Assembly (NCBI GenBank): GCA_016715825.1
Contig: JADJXO010000001.1
Coordinates: 433,001 to 497,000 of the forward strand
From: Nitrospira sp.
Lineage (GTDB): Bacteria; Nitrospirota; Nitrospiria; Nitrospirales; Nitrospiraceae
Length of the DNA: 64,000 nt
Reading direction: 5' to 3'
Below, one piece after another: positions 29,490-38,201 of the stretch. The translations under genes and the position numbers were made by a program. The notes below the pieces were generated by a model. It was not told the origin of the DNA and searched no databases. It saw only the letters and a list, made by a program, of their open reading frames with translations. Position 1 is the first letter of the stretch. Every line of letters starts with the position of its first letter.

Positions 29490-29939
29490 ATGGCACTCGT
29501 ACGATGGGATCCGTTTCGAGAGTTGGAGGAAGTCTCAGATCGGTTGAATCGCATGTTTGCGCGCCCGGCGACGCGATCGTCTAACGGCAAGGAGACGATG
29601 ATTGTGGCGGACTGGACACCGTCGGTCGATATTAGTGAAACCGAAGGAGAGTATCAGATTAAAGCTGAGATTCCCGATGTGAAGAAGGAGGACGTGAAAG
29701 TCACCCTCGAAGATGGGGTCCTCACGATTCAGGGGGAGCGGAGGCATGAGAAGGAAGAGAAGGGAAAGAAGTATCATCGGATCGAGCGGTCGTACGGCAG
29801 TTTTGTCCGGACCTTCTCGCTGCCTGATGTGATCGATGAGGAGAAGGTGAAGGCTGAGTTCAAGGAGGGGGTCCTGAACCTCTCTCTCCCGAAGTCGGAG
29901 AAGGCGAAACCGAAAGCCATCGACGTGAAGGTGGCGTAA
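29490..29939 (+). CDS. Hsp20/alpha-crystallin family small heat shock protein
   Basis: The 149-residue protein has an alpha-crystallin domain: DWTPSVDISETEGEYQIKAE, IPDVKKEDVKVTLEDGVLTI, SYGSFVRTFSLPDVIDEEKV, and the A-x-x-x-GVL motif (AEFKEGVLNLSLPKS). It starts MALVRWDPFRELEEVSDRLN, typical of class A bacterial Hsp20. It holds unfolding proteins for refolding by DnaK/ClpB. A strong AAAGGAGG precedes the ATG and a rho-independent terminator follows. Confidence 0.95.
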   Translation: MALVRWDPFRELEEVSDRLNRMFARPATRSSNGKETMIVADWTPSVDISETEGEYQIKAEIPDVKKEDVKVTLEDGVLTIQGERRHEKEEKGKKYHRIERSYGSFVRTFSLPDVIDEEKVKAEFKEGVLNLSLPKSEKAKPKAIDVKVA

Positions 29940-29967
29940 GTCAGTCCGAAGGTCGTGTGAGCCGAAC

Positions 29968-29998
29968 AAAGGCCCGCCTTCTAGGCGGGCCTTTGTGT
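29968..29998 (+). terminator. Rho-independent terminator after hsp20
   Basis: AAAGGCCCGCC and GGCGGGCCTTT form an 11-bp stem with a 5-base loop, followed by TGTGTTTTGTG. Confidence 0.88.
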
Positions 29999-30069
29999 TT
30001 TGTGAGGCAGCAGACCAAACCACTATTCCATCTTAGGATTACATTCCCATCCCATGATGGAGGACCTTG

Positions 30070-30243
30070 TTAACGTGCGGCAACGGTCTGGGATTCTCGA
30101 GCTGCCAGGCTTTTTCTGCGATTATTCGAAATCGTGCGGTCGATCATGGCGCCACAGTTGAGGCATTTCCAGGCATAGAAGACGAGAAAGAAATCTGAGA
30201 ACCGCTCCAACAGCATCATCCCGTTACACTTCGGACATTCCAT
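30070..30243 (-). CDS. 57-residue zinc-ribbon protein
   Basis: The frame MECPKCNGMMLLERFSDFFL continues to YAWKCLNCGAMIDRTI and a basic tail ending SQTVAAR. Two CxxC pairs (CPKC and CLNC) 24 residues apart form a small zinc ribbon; there is nothing else in the protein. The ATG is preceded by a strong GGGAGGACTCA. Such proteins may bind nucleic acid or another protein; the target is unknown. It has a clean frame and ends convergently with hsp20, behind the terminator. Confidence 0.8.
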   Translation of the reverse strand: MECPKCNGMMLLERFSDFFLVFYAWKCLNCGAMIDRTISNNRRKSLAARESQTVAAR

Positions 30244-30821
30244 TGAGTCCTCCCAGGGTGAGTACGTACACAGCTGATGATGAACAGAAGCAAGACCTAC
30301 ACCAGATAAGCACCCTTCAATATGCCAACAATTAACAGTTACGTATTAAAAAATTATATAAACATGTTAGCAAAGTGACGGTGTCGGGGCGTGCAGCGCG
30401 TCAATCTTTTGTCGGGTCGAGGGGGTGAGAATATGAGTGTTGGCAATATTTGCTAGGGTGTTATTGTTGAAAGGGAGAATCGTGGGTGAGTGATGTGGCT
30501 TTTTATCTGTCTAAAACGTATGCTTCTCTAGAAAGGAAGTCGGAAGGCCGCTTCACTGGCCTGGGAGGGGAACGACATTCCTACTGTTGTGAAATAGCCC
30601 TCATTGTCAGAAACTGTAGGATCAAAGTTGGATTCGGCACTCAGACTGTGCGGCTGGATCTTAGCTCTTGCAAAACGCCACATCGCACGGTTGTTCGGGA
30701 GGTTCAGCTATTTGTCTTTGGCCTCAAGGGCAAAGGTGAAGGGTGAGTTCAAAATAACGTACGGCACTTCAACTTGCCGACGCGAAGGTCGGGGATGCCA
30801 ACACGAGAGTTTCTCTCGAAC
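30244..30821. other. AT-richer intergenic stretch without a convincing gene
   Basis: A frame 30486-30746 (86 residues) exists but has no good ribosome site and no recognisable content. A TTGGCA...TTGC string near 30438 has the wrong spacing for sigma-54. I call nothing here. Confidence 0.4.
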
Positions 30822-30856
30822 AAAAGGCCCGCCTGAGAAGGCGGGCCTTTTGTTTC
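30822..30856. terminator. Bidirectional rho-independent terminator
   Basis: AAAAGGCCCGCC and GGCGGGCCTTTT form a 12-bp stem around TGAGAA, with T-rich sequence on both sides. It would end the PEP-CTERM gene on the minus strand. The stem core matches the hsp20 terminator. Confidence 0.82.
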
Positions 30857-30885
30857 CAGGGAAGTGGGACTGCCAGAGGGTGTGG

Positions 30886-31566
30886 CTAGAAAATGCGATG
30901 TGAGCCTCTAGTTATATGAGCGCCAACTGCAAGGCTTAGGAGTGCAAGCCCGAGTAAGGCAATCGTCGCCGGTTCAGGAATAGCTGCTCCACCGGGGGTC
31001 GCTGATTCTAAGGTGATGTTGTCAAAACCAATCTGATTCGCTACACCAGAGAAATCAACTGATCTGGCGACACCGGAAAAATTCACTCCAACCGGCTCCC
31101 AATTGCAAAATGGATCAGGAGGGCCGCACGAGCCAAGAGCGGCCAAGTTCAAGGTGGCCAGGATGTTCCCTGTTCCATTCAAACCATCCCATACCGTCAC
31201 ACTTCCATTAAAAGTTGTACTCGAGTAGAAAAAAGAAAATCCGGTATCAAAACCTGCGGGGACATTCATGGTATCAGCTGTTCCGGTGAGGAAGAAAACG
31301 GTGGTCTCAGCGCTTGGAGGATTGGTGAAATTGGCCAACGGGTGGGATTCCTGTAGGGTAATGGAATTATCTGAGAATATGACGCCAAAGTTTGGGCCAG
31401 GGCCACTTCCGCTTCCCCCAAGCCCCCCGTTGTAGAAATTCCCAACCTCCTCAAGGCTTTGGAGCCCCTCGAAGTCAAGAACAGAAATTGCCTCAGCTTG
31501 CTGACTGAAAGGTGAAAGCAACCCAATCATACATCCCAAAGTCACTGCAAGCAGATACCGCCTCAT
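30886..31566 (-). CDS. PEP-CTERM sorting-domain secreted protein
   Basis: The protein has 226 residues: signal peptide (LLAVTLGCMIGLLSPFSQQAEA), a Gly/Ser-rich beta domain with one Cys pair (LGSCGPPDPFCNWEPVG), and a C-terminal PEP-CTERM tail: IPEPATIALLGLALLSLAVG, then a basic end. PEP-CTERM proteins are exported and processed by an exosortase, usually in bacteria that make an exopolysaccharide matrix. A sigma-54-like promoter and three TGTAA-N7-TTACA dyads lie upstream. No exosortase gene is in this window. Confidence 0.92.
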   Translation of the reverse strand: MRRYLLAVTLGCMIGLLSPFSQQAEAISVLDFEGLQSLEEVGNFYNGGLGGSGSGPGPNFGVIFSDNSITLQESHPLANFTNPPSAETTVFFLTGTADTMNVPAGFDTGFSFFYSSTTFNGSVTVWDGLNGTGNILATLNLAALGSCGPPDPFCNWEPVGVNFSGVARSVDFSGVANQIGFDNITLESATPGGAAIPEPATIALLGLALLSLAVGAHITRGSHRIF

Positions 31567-31617
31567 GCTCCCTCCTCGTTGTTATGTTGGACAGTTCCTT
31601 AAATGCGAAGATTAAGA

Positions 31618-31631
31618 GCAATATAAATGCC
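31618..31631 (-). promoter_or_regulatory. Sigma-54-like -24/-12 promoter of the PEP-CTERM gene
   Basis: On the minus strand GGCAT-TTATA-TTGC has GG and GC 10 bases apart. It lies about 50 bp before the start codon at 31566. Confidence 0.55.
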
Positions 31632-31730
31632 TTCATTTGTGCGTACCTTATCTAGTGGTAGAAACATTTGGATTTCGTTAGCGAATGCCATGAATCCTGG
31701 GAATATGGAAGCTGTGTCATGAAATTTAAT

Positions 31731-31855
31731 TGTAAAAAGTATTTACAATAGATGGGGAATGCTCTCATATCTTACAGAGATAACTTGCTGACATTCATTG
31801 ACTTATTCAATATTTTGCACGTGTAAAAATATCTTACATGTAAAGTGTAGTTACA
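31731..31855. promoter_or_regulatory. Three TGTAA-N7-TTACA dyads upstream of the PEP-CTERM gene
   Basis: TGTAAAAAGTATTTACA (31731-31747), TGTAAAAATATCTTACA (31822-31838) and TGTAAAGTGTAGTTACA (31839-31855) share the same 5-7-5 inverted repeat; the last two abut. They lie 100-225 bp upstream of the sigma-54 element, as expected for an enhancer-binding activator. Confidence 0.6.
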
Positions 31856-31859
31856 TAGG

Positions 31860-32220
31860 TGTGGAGGATATGGCTGAGCGCGTCACTGCTCAACCAAAAT
31901 CCGTCTTATACAGAATCAGGAATAACACCTGGTGACTGTTTACCTGGTTCATAGTGTCACAGACCTTTTGGCTTTCCCTTCGTTAAACTCTGAACTCTCA
32001 AGTCCCAGTCTCTTTCGTTCAGGACATATTGCAGCATACATTACTGATTGTGATAGCGCGAAGGCGAAAATAGCTGTGTGCCCTGGTACATCTGTGATCG
32101 AGGATCTGAACCCTAAATGAGTCAGATATTATTAAACGTGAACGCGATTGGCATATCATTGCTTTTCTATCAAGGAGTGAGATCGGCGGGTTAGGTGAGA
32201 GAGAGGTGGCTCCGCTTGTT
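31860..32220. other. Intergenic stretch between the PEP-CTERM regulatory region and the IS element
   Basis: Only short frames occur here (31871-31933, 31932-32120), without recognisable content. No terminator or conserved motif is seen. Confidence 0.4.
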
Positions 32221-32266
32221 TGGACAGTTTCTGCCAGTTCATAAGTGGCGCCTGGCGGGTTGCTGA

Positions 32267-32727
32267 CTACGCAGCGGTCTGCCGTGTCGTCAGATTGTCG
32301 TAATAGACTTGATCAGGCGTCTGGCCGTCAAGCGCCTGATGCGGTCGGGTCTGGTTGTAGAACATCAGATAGTGCGCCAAGCCCTGCTGCGCAGCCCCAA
32401 CCGTCTCGTAGGCGTGCAAATACACCTCCTCGTATTTGATACTTTTCCAGAGTCGTTCCACGAATACATTATCCCGCCAGCAGCCTTTGCCGTCCATGCT
32501 GATCTGAATCCCCTGGTCTTTCAAGAGCCCCGTGAACTCCTGGCTGGTGAACTGACACCCTTGGTCGGTGTTGAAGATCTCGGGACAGCCATACTGCGTG
32601 ATCGCCTCTCGCACGGCCTCGAGACAGAAGTCCGTGGTCAACGTATTGGAGAGCCGCCAGGCCAGCACCCGGCGACTGACCCAGTCCAAGACGGCGAAGA
32701 GATACACGAAGCCGCGTCGCATTGGAA
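32267..32727 (-). CDS. IS3-family transposase OrfB, 3' exon (DDE catalytic half)
   Basis: The segment reads MRRGFVYLFAVLDWVSRRVL, FCLEAVREAITQYGCPEIFN, TDQGCQFTSQEFTGLLKDQG, CWRDNVFVERLWKSIKYEEV and YNQTRPHQALDGQTPDQVYY. This includes the second Asp (NTDQG) and the Glu (ERLW) of the DDE triad and ends at a stop at 32267. The preceding half, with the first Asp, lies 2.3 kb away beyond the group II intron. Joining 35015 to 32727 restores the frame exactly. Confidence 0.9.
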
Positions 32728-32778
32728 GTGGAGTGAGAGACCGGGCGTAGTCGCACTATCTCCCAGTCTCTCCTCCCC

Positions 32779-32812
32779 GAACCGGACTTGCACCTCTCAG
32801 CGCATCCGGCTC
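32779..32812 (-). ncRNA. Group II intron domain V
   Basis: On the minus strand GAGCCGGATGCGCTGAGAGG continues to GTGCAAGTCCGGTTC: a 34-nt hairpin with the paired GAGCCG/CGGTTC ends and the AGC-containing lower stem, the catalytic core of group II introns. It lies 51 bp from the intron 3' end. Confidence 0.88.
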
Positions 32813-32890
32813 TCCATTCAAGCGTTGCGTAACGCAAAACAGCCACGTCAGCGTAGCGCGATTCGAGGAACGTGCGATGCTCGTCGCGAA

Positions 32891-34349
32891 TCAGGTACGG
32901 GTTCCTTCTGGGGTCCGCCACCTGAACTGACCCTTGCGGCTGGTGACCAGGCGTCGAAGCGCCTGTTCGCCATACCACCCACGACTATTCTGTCCCCTTC
33001 GTACCCATGTGGTGGCGCGCCCCGGTTCTGGTGCCCGGACGTGTTCACGCATCAGGCCCGGGAATCCTCGCCGATACTTGCGCGCGAGCCAATGTCCGAG
33101 CTTCAGGAAGACGGTTCGGTCCACTCGGTTAAAGATGGTCGCCGTATAGTCAGTGTATCGATAGAAGTTCGCCCATCCCGAGAGTGTCCGGTTCAGGCGT
33201 TCCATCAGGTCCATGCCGTTCCCGCTGTAATTGCCAGACAGTTCCTTGACCAGCTTTGGCCGTGAAGCCTCGGTACTTCTCCCATGGGATCGTCGTGACC
33301 GGTCGCAGCTGACCTCGTGGGCCCCGCTTGCGGATGATGCGGTGGCCGAGGAAGACCACGCCGTCGTTCACGTGGGTGATATGGGTCTTCTCCATATTCA
33401 ACGTGAGCTTGAGCGTCCCTTCCAGAAACGTCCGGCACGCTTCGCGTAGTGCCTCTGCGTGCGTTTTGGTTCTTTTACGACCACGACGAAATCATCCGCA
33501 TAGCGACAGTAGGAGACGCCCGGTTTCCACTGCCGGTTCTCTCGTACAGCAATCGGTCGCTGTTTGAGAATGCCGAAGTTCCACGCCCATCGGTCCTTGC
33601 GCACCTTCTTGCTCAGGTATTTCGCCTCCATCCAGCCATCGAATTCATGCAACATGATGTTGGATAGCAGCGGAGAGATAAACCCCTTGTGGAACACCTT
33701 CGCTCGCGGCGCAAAGAGACTTGCGATCAACACACCCCGCTTTGATGCACGTCCACAGCAGGGCCAGGAAGCGCTGATCGCAATACGTTTGCGGACGGCT
33801 TTCAGCAGCAGGCGGTGATGAACCGTCTCAAAGTAGCTGGCGAGGTCGCCCTCGATCACCCAACGACCCGCCGCTCTTTGTTCCTCGTCGCTTTCCTGCA
33901 GCTGCACTTGACCGTTCGTATCGCATGGTGCACACTTCGGGCAGGCCTGAAGCCATAGGATGCCCGATGGAAATCACTCTCCCATATCGGCTCCATGGCC
34001 ATCAGCATCGCTCGCTGGACCACTCGATCCCGCAGACTGGGAATCCCTAAGGGCCTCAACGTGCCGTTCGCCTTGGGTATGTACACGCGCCGTGCAGGGA
34101 GCGGCGTATAGGAGCCCGCTAACAATTCGGCACGTATCGTCGCCAGTTCCTGGTGAAGGGTTTCGTCATCGATGGTCTTGTCGACCCCATCGACGCCCGG
34201 CGTTCGCGCACCACTGATGCGAGCGTGATGCGCGCGGCTTCTGCCAGCCATGCTCGATCAGCAATCAGTCTCAGGAGTCGATCGAACTTGCGTTCGGGGT
34301 TCTCCGTTGACCACGTTGCCAGCTTGCGTTGCATTTCCCTGATTATCAA
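32891..34349 (-). pseudogene. Group II intron reverse transcriptase/maturase, several frame breaks
   Basis: Pieces in order on the minus strand: QRKLATWSTENPERKFDRLL; TPGVDGVDKTIDDETLHQEL and RVYIPKANGTLRPLGIPSLR (RT blocks 0-2); YGFRPARSVHHAIRTVK; WVIEGDLASYFETVHHRLLL (block 3); GVSYCRYADDFVVVVKEPKR (catalytic YADD); GVVFLGHRIIRKRG; and the maturase domain WANFYRYTDYTATIFNRVD. Breaks near 34215, 33900, 33430, 33210 and 32900 split it. The RT normally copies the spliced intron into new DNA sites and helps splicing. All catalytic motifs are present when frames are corrected. Confidence 0.83.
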
Positions 34350-35014
34350 AGGTCTTCACCTCATTGTGGTCAGGTAATCCGCCCAACATGCCGCTCACTG
34401 CCCCCTTCGCCATGTGGCCCGGCTTTTTCCCGACCTCGGACTACTACGAGGGCTCCGTCAACGTGTACCGCGTCGGGGGACACCCCTTGTCATCGGTTAT
34501 CGGTACACGCTTCCCAGTTCATGCTGGACTTCACACACGGGCGAGGTTGCCTATCGCAGTCTTTCTCCTTGCGTTCCGCAAGTCGTCCGCGGGACGCCAG
34601 CGGTCTAGCTACGCGCTCCCCATGACTCCTGCTGGGCAGCGTACATGTCCAGCCTGCATTCGCCGTTCCCGTCCATACGTGACGGGCACGGATCCGCGTC
34701 CTGCCTGGAAAGCGGTGTAGGGCAGGGGGTGACATTTCAACCCTCAGATGCGTGTCAATAGGGTGTGTTCCTCAACCGTCCCCATGTTCAGCCTAGAGGC
34801 GCATCTTGGCGTAACCGCTTCGCCGCACGCCCCGTTTCCTGCGGACTTCGTCACCTTGCCAGTGTCCGGCAAGTCACCGCCGCTTCGGCTCACTCCTTCT
34901 CGTAGCAGAGGGAGGGCATGCTCGTCATTGCCACACTCCTTCATCGAGCCATGCATTCCAGACATGCTCAAGCAACTCAGTCCCAGACAGGCGGGCTTCG
35001 TTGGCTGGGCGTAC

Positions 35015-35383
35015 TGTAGGTGATATCGGCCGCCCAGACGTGATTGGGACGACTGATCGTGAGATCGCGGAGGAGATACGGATAGATGGTGTGGGCCGGA
35101 TGCCGCCGACTCAGATGCGGTTTCCGATACAGCGCCTCAATCCCCATCCGGCGCATGAGCGGGCCACCTGGCGCCGTCCAATGGCATGGCCCTCCTGCCG
35201 CAAGAGATCGCGCAACATCCGCGCCCCGGCAAACGGATAGTGCAAATGCAGCTCGTCGATCCGCCGCATCAACGCCAGCGTCGTCTCGGAGACCGGCGTC
35301 GGCTGGTAATAGGCGGTCGAGCGGGCCAGCTTCAGGAGTTGGCATTGCCGCACGACTGGCAAGGGGTGCGTGCGATCGATCAT
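35015..35383 (-). CDS. IS3-family transposase OrfB, 5' exon (one 1-bp deletion)
   Basis: The start overlaps orfA as ATGA. It reads QLLKLARSTAYYQPTPVSET, IDELHLHYPFAGARMLRDLL, then after a base loss near 35160 (CGG to CG) MRRMGIEALYRKPHLSRRHP and SRPNHVWAADITY with the first catalytic Asp. The exon ends at 35015 where the group II intron begins. HTH_21-type features precede the rve catalytic core. Confidence 0.85.
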
Positions 35384-35679
35384 CGCTTTGCGCTCAGCAA
35401 GCCGGCCTTGATGAGCGCCCCTTCTAAAAAATCATTCTCCAGCGCCAGTTGCCCGATCTTCGCATGAAGGGGCTTAAGATCCGGCGTCTCTGATGGAGCC
35501 TTCGCCCCACCAAACACATCCGCGGCTCGCGCCAGCAACTGCTGCTTCCATTCGGTGATCTGCGTGGGGTGGACACTGAATTGCTCCGCCAATTCGGCCA
35601 GCGTCTTGTCACCTTTGACCGCCGCCAAGGCGACCTGCGCCTTGAAGGTCGCTCCGTGATTCCGTCGTGTTCTCTTCAT
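35380..35679 (-). CDS. IS3-family transposase OrfA
   Basis: The protein has 99 residues from MKRTRRNHGATFKAQVALAA: a HTH_Tnp_1 domain (GDKTLAELAEQFSVHPTQIT) followed by a leucine-rich coil (LHAKIGQLALENDFLEGALI). It binds the inverted repeats; a programmed shift in IS3 elements normally fuses OrfA to OrfB. The frame extends upstream to 35736 but homology starts at 35679. It ends with the ATGA overlap with orfB. Confidence 0.92.
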   Translation of the reverse strand: MKRTRRNHGATFKAQVALAAVKGDKTLAELAEQFSVHPTQITEWKQQLLARAADVFGGAKAPSETPDLKPLHAKIGQLALENDFLEGALIKAGLLSAKR

Positions 35680-35868
35680 TGCCTCGCTCCTTTGGCTCGC
35701 CACCACCCGGTGGCATCGGTGAAGCCAGGCTACCACTTAGCACACTGTCCGAATTTCCGGAGCCCCCTCTGAGAGCGGGCCTTCGGAGAACCCTTGTGAA
35801 AAGGAGTTGGCTGCGTTTATCATGGCGCGCGCAAGTGATTAGATCCTCTCATACATGGAGCACCAGGC

Positions 35869-37305
35869 ATGAAAGTGAATCAAAGCAAGACATCCGTGCC
35901 GACCCGAATCGAACGAGACACCATGGGGGAACTCGCTGTTCCAGTCGAGGCCTACTATGGCGTGCAAACGGCCCGTGCTATTGAGAACTTTCCGATCAGT
36001 CCGTTGCGCATGCCGAGATCAGTCATACGAGCCATGGGCTTGATTAAGCGGGCGGCGGCGGCTGTGAATCACTCCCTGGGTTTGTTGGACAAGAAATCAG
36101 CAGAGGCCATCAAACAAGCGGCGACCGAAGTGGTCGAAGGAAAGCTGGATGCCGAGTTTCCGGTTGATATTTTTCAGACCGGTTCCGGCACGTCTACCAA
36201 TATGAACACGAACGAGGTCATCTCCAATCGTGCAACCGAGCTACTCGGCGGCACGCGCGGCAGCAAGCTGGTGCATCCCAACGACCATGTGAACCTTGGC
36301 CAATCGAGCAACGATGTCATTCCAACCGCTATCCATATTGCTGCATCGGAATTGATGGAGCAGCAGCTCTTGCCGGCGCTGACGCGCTTGCAGAAGGCCC
36401 TAAAGGGGAAAGCAAAAGAATTTGACCGGATCGTGAAAATCGGTCGGACCCATTTGCAGGACGCCACGCCGGTGAGGCTCGGGCAGGAATTCGGTGGGTA
36501 TGCCAGGCAGATTGAACTGGGAATTCAACGGGTGAAACAAGCGCAGGAGGCTTTGAGCGAAGTTGCGTTGGGAGGAACTGCTGTCGGGACTGGCCTCAAC
36601 TGTCATCCAAAGTTTTCGGCGAAGGTGATGGCTATTATCTCCAAGGAGACCGGTTGTTCGTTCAAGGAGGCGAAGAATCACTTCGAAGCCCAGTCGGCGC
36701 AGGATTCACTCGTCGAAACGAGTGGCCATTTACGGACTCTGGCCGTGAGTCTGTTGAAGATCGCCAACGACATTCGTTGGCTCGGGTCAGGGCCACGGTG
36801 CGGGCTCGGGGAAATCAATTTGCCCGAGACGCAACCAGGGTCCTCGATCATGCCGGGGAAGGTCAACCCCGTGATTGCGGAGTCAGTGACCATGGTCTGT
36901 GCCCAAGTGATCGGGAACGATGTGACCATCACCGTCGGTGGCCAGGCAGCGAATTTCGAACTGATTGTGATGATGCCGGTGATGGCCTATAACCTGCTCC
37001 AGTCTATCGAGCTGCTGGCGACGGCCTCGAATAACTTCGCCGCGAAGTGTATTGAAGGCATCAAGGCAAACGAGGAACGCTGCAAGAGCCTCATCGAAGA
37101 AAGTTTGGCCATGTGTACGGCCTTGGCGCCTGAGATCGGGTACGAGGCAGCGGCGAAGCTGGCCAAGGAGGCCTACAAGTCCGGTAAAACGGTCCGTCAG
37201 ATTGCTAAAGATCAGAAGGTCTTACCGGAAAAACGACTTGCTACGCTGCTCGATCCATGGCGCATGACTGAGCCAGGCGGACCGGTGGGGAGTGCAGGCG
37301 GGTAG
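35869..37305 (+). CDS. fumC: Class II fumarase
   Basis: The 478-residue protein carries the superfamily signature GSSIMPGKVNPVIAESVTMV and TGSGTSTNMNTNEVISNRA, HPNDHVNLGQSSNDVIPTA and GRTHLQDATPVRLGQEFGGY. It interconverts fumarate and malate in the cytoplasm and, in a reductive TCA cycle, runs toward fumarate. The ATG at 35869 lies only 119 bp from the IS right end, so the element may have altered its promoter. An early part ERDTMGELAVPVEAYYGVQT is typical of the class. The frame is clean. Confidence 0.95.
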   Translation: MKVNQSKTSVPTRIERDTMGELAVPVEAYYGVQTARAIENFPISPLRMPRSVIRAMGLIKRAAAAVNHSLGLLDKKSAEAIKQAATEVVEGKLDAEFPVDIFQTGSGTSTNMNTNEVISNRATELLGGTRGSKLVHPNDHVNLGQSSNDVIPTAIHIAASELMEQQLLPALTRLQKALKGKAKEFDRIVKIGRTHLQDATPVRLGQEFGGYARQIELGIQRVKQAQEALSEVALGGTAVGTGLNCHPKFSAKVMAIISKETGCSFKEAKNHFEAQSAQDSLVETSGHLRTLAVSLLKIANDIRWLGSGPRCGLGEINLPETQPGSSIMPGKVNPVIAESVTMVCAQVIGNDVTITVGGQAANFELIVMMPVMAYNLLQSIELLATASNNFAAKCIEGIKANEERCKSLIEESLAMCTALAPEIGYEAAAKLAKEAYKSGKTVRQIAKDQKVLPEKRLATLLDPWRMTEPGGPVGSAGG

Positions 37306-37356
37306 TCGTTTGGCGATTCTCTGTTGCATCAGCACCGTTGAATTGTATACTGGTGG

Positions 37357-38070
37357 ATGATGAGCCAGGAAGATCGTAAGCACTCCCACGCAGTTGGTCT
37401 TGTGGCCTTCCTGGTATTTGGTGTGCTCTATGGGTGTGCCACGACCGGCCGCCAGTCGGCCCATGACGGGCCGAACGTGGTTCCTACCATGGGCACACGT
37501 GGCGCACTGTGTTGCGCGATGGCCAAGGCGGTTCCGAGGCAAAGGGCTTTGGCCAAGACCGCCGTGAGATTTGTCGGCAAGTCCAGAGTGGTCATTGATG
37601 GTCGATACTATAATCCCGACTGTTCCGGTTTTGTTCGTGGAGTCTATGCCTCACAGCGTGTGGATCTCTTTGGTGGACTTGGGGAATTGAATGAGGGTAA
37701 TGGCGTCGGGCGTATCTATACCCATGTTGTCGAACATGGGAGGATTCATTATGGTCCGACCGTCCATCCTGGGGATTTGGTGTTTTTTCACAATACCTGG
37801 GATTTTAACCGAGACGGTCTACCGAATGATCCGCTGACACACGTCGGTGTCGTGGAGAAGGTAGAGCCTGATGGAACCGTGCTGTTTGTCAGTTCGCTTT
37901 CAAACGGAATTAAACGCTATCGAATGAATCTCCAACATCCTGAAAGGTATAAGGCTCCCGATGGGCGAGTTCTGAATAACTTCTTACGACGTAAACAGTC
38001 GGGTGATGTTCCAGGAACCCGCTATCTGGCGGGGCAATTGTTTGCAGCATTCGGCACGCTGACTCGTTAG
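37357..38070 (+). CDS. NlpC/P60-type lipoprotein, putative cell-wall hydrolase
   Basis: A 237-residue precursor has a lipobox signal peptide (VFGVLYGCATT, Cys at the cleavage site). The catalytic domain reads RYYNPDCSGFVRGVYASQRV (Cys nucleophile), HPGDLVFFHNTWDFNRDGLP and LTHVGVVEKVEPDGTVLFVS (His), the NlpC/P60 order. Such enzymes cleave peptidoglycan stem peptides on the periplasmic side of the membrane. ATG codons at 37357 and 37360 are adjacent; either may start it. It lies 51 bp after fumC. Confidence 0.83.
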   Translation: MMSQEDRKHSHAVGLVAFLVFGVLYGCATTGRQSAHDGPNVVPTMGTRGALCCAMAKAVPRQRALAKTAVRFVGKSRVVIDGRYYNPDCSGFVRGVYASQRVDLFGGLGELNEGNGVGRIYTHVVEHGRIHYGPTVHPGDLVFFHNTWDFNRDGLPNDPLTHVGVVEKVEPDGTVLFVSSLSNGIKRYRMNLQHPERYKAPDGRVLNNFLRRKQSGDVPGTRYLAGQLFAAFGTLTR

Positions 38071-38201
38071 CGTTTCGCTGCGTTTGTGCTATGACTTCCT
38101 GAATAGAGTCAAGCCCATCTATCAGCAACGATAATCCTTCACGACGTGCTCAGAGAACGCGGACGACTGACGCGTTCGGAAAGATCCGGGTTTTGTAATC
38201 C

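Larger units (their letters stand above)
32728..35014 (-). mobile_element. Group II intron inside the transposase gene, sense orientation
   Basis: The intron (minus strand) starts GTACGCCCAGCC, one base off the GUGYG consensus, and ends CTCTCACTCCAC. It carries domain V at 32812-32779 and a reverse transcriptase/maturase reading frame in domain IV. Removing it joins ATCACCTACA to TTCCAATGCGACGC, giving DITY-IP-MRRGF, the expected uninterrupted IS3 transposase. The insertion thus interrupts the gene but self-splicing could restore it. Confidence 0.88.
32221..35750 (-). mobile_element. IS3-family insertion sequence interrupted by a group II intron
   Basis: The ends carry related inverted repeats: TGGACAGT followed by AAGTGGCGCCTGGC at 32221, and (C)GGACAGT followed by AAGTGGTAGCCTGGC inverted at 35750. 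Inside are orfA (HTH) and orfB (DDE transposase) on the minus strand. Without the 2,287-bp intron the element is about 1,243 bp, normal for IS3. I see no clear target-site duplication. It lies between the PEP-CTERM region and fumC. Confidence 0.85.

Noticed and set aside
30430..30455. Sigma-54 promoter (TTGGCAATATTTGC)
   Set aside because: GG and GC are 8 bases apart, not 10.
31871..32120. Two small genes between the PEP-CTERM region and the IS
   Set aside because: They are short, lack recognisable content and have weak start sites.
34329..34720. Plus-strand genes inside the intron
   Set aside because: This is the structured 5' part of the group II intron on the opposite strand.
32210..35765. 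Target-site duplication of the IS3 element
   Set aside because: No matching 3-5 bp flanks are visible.
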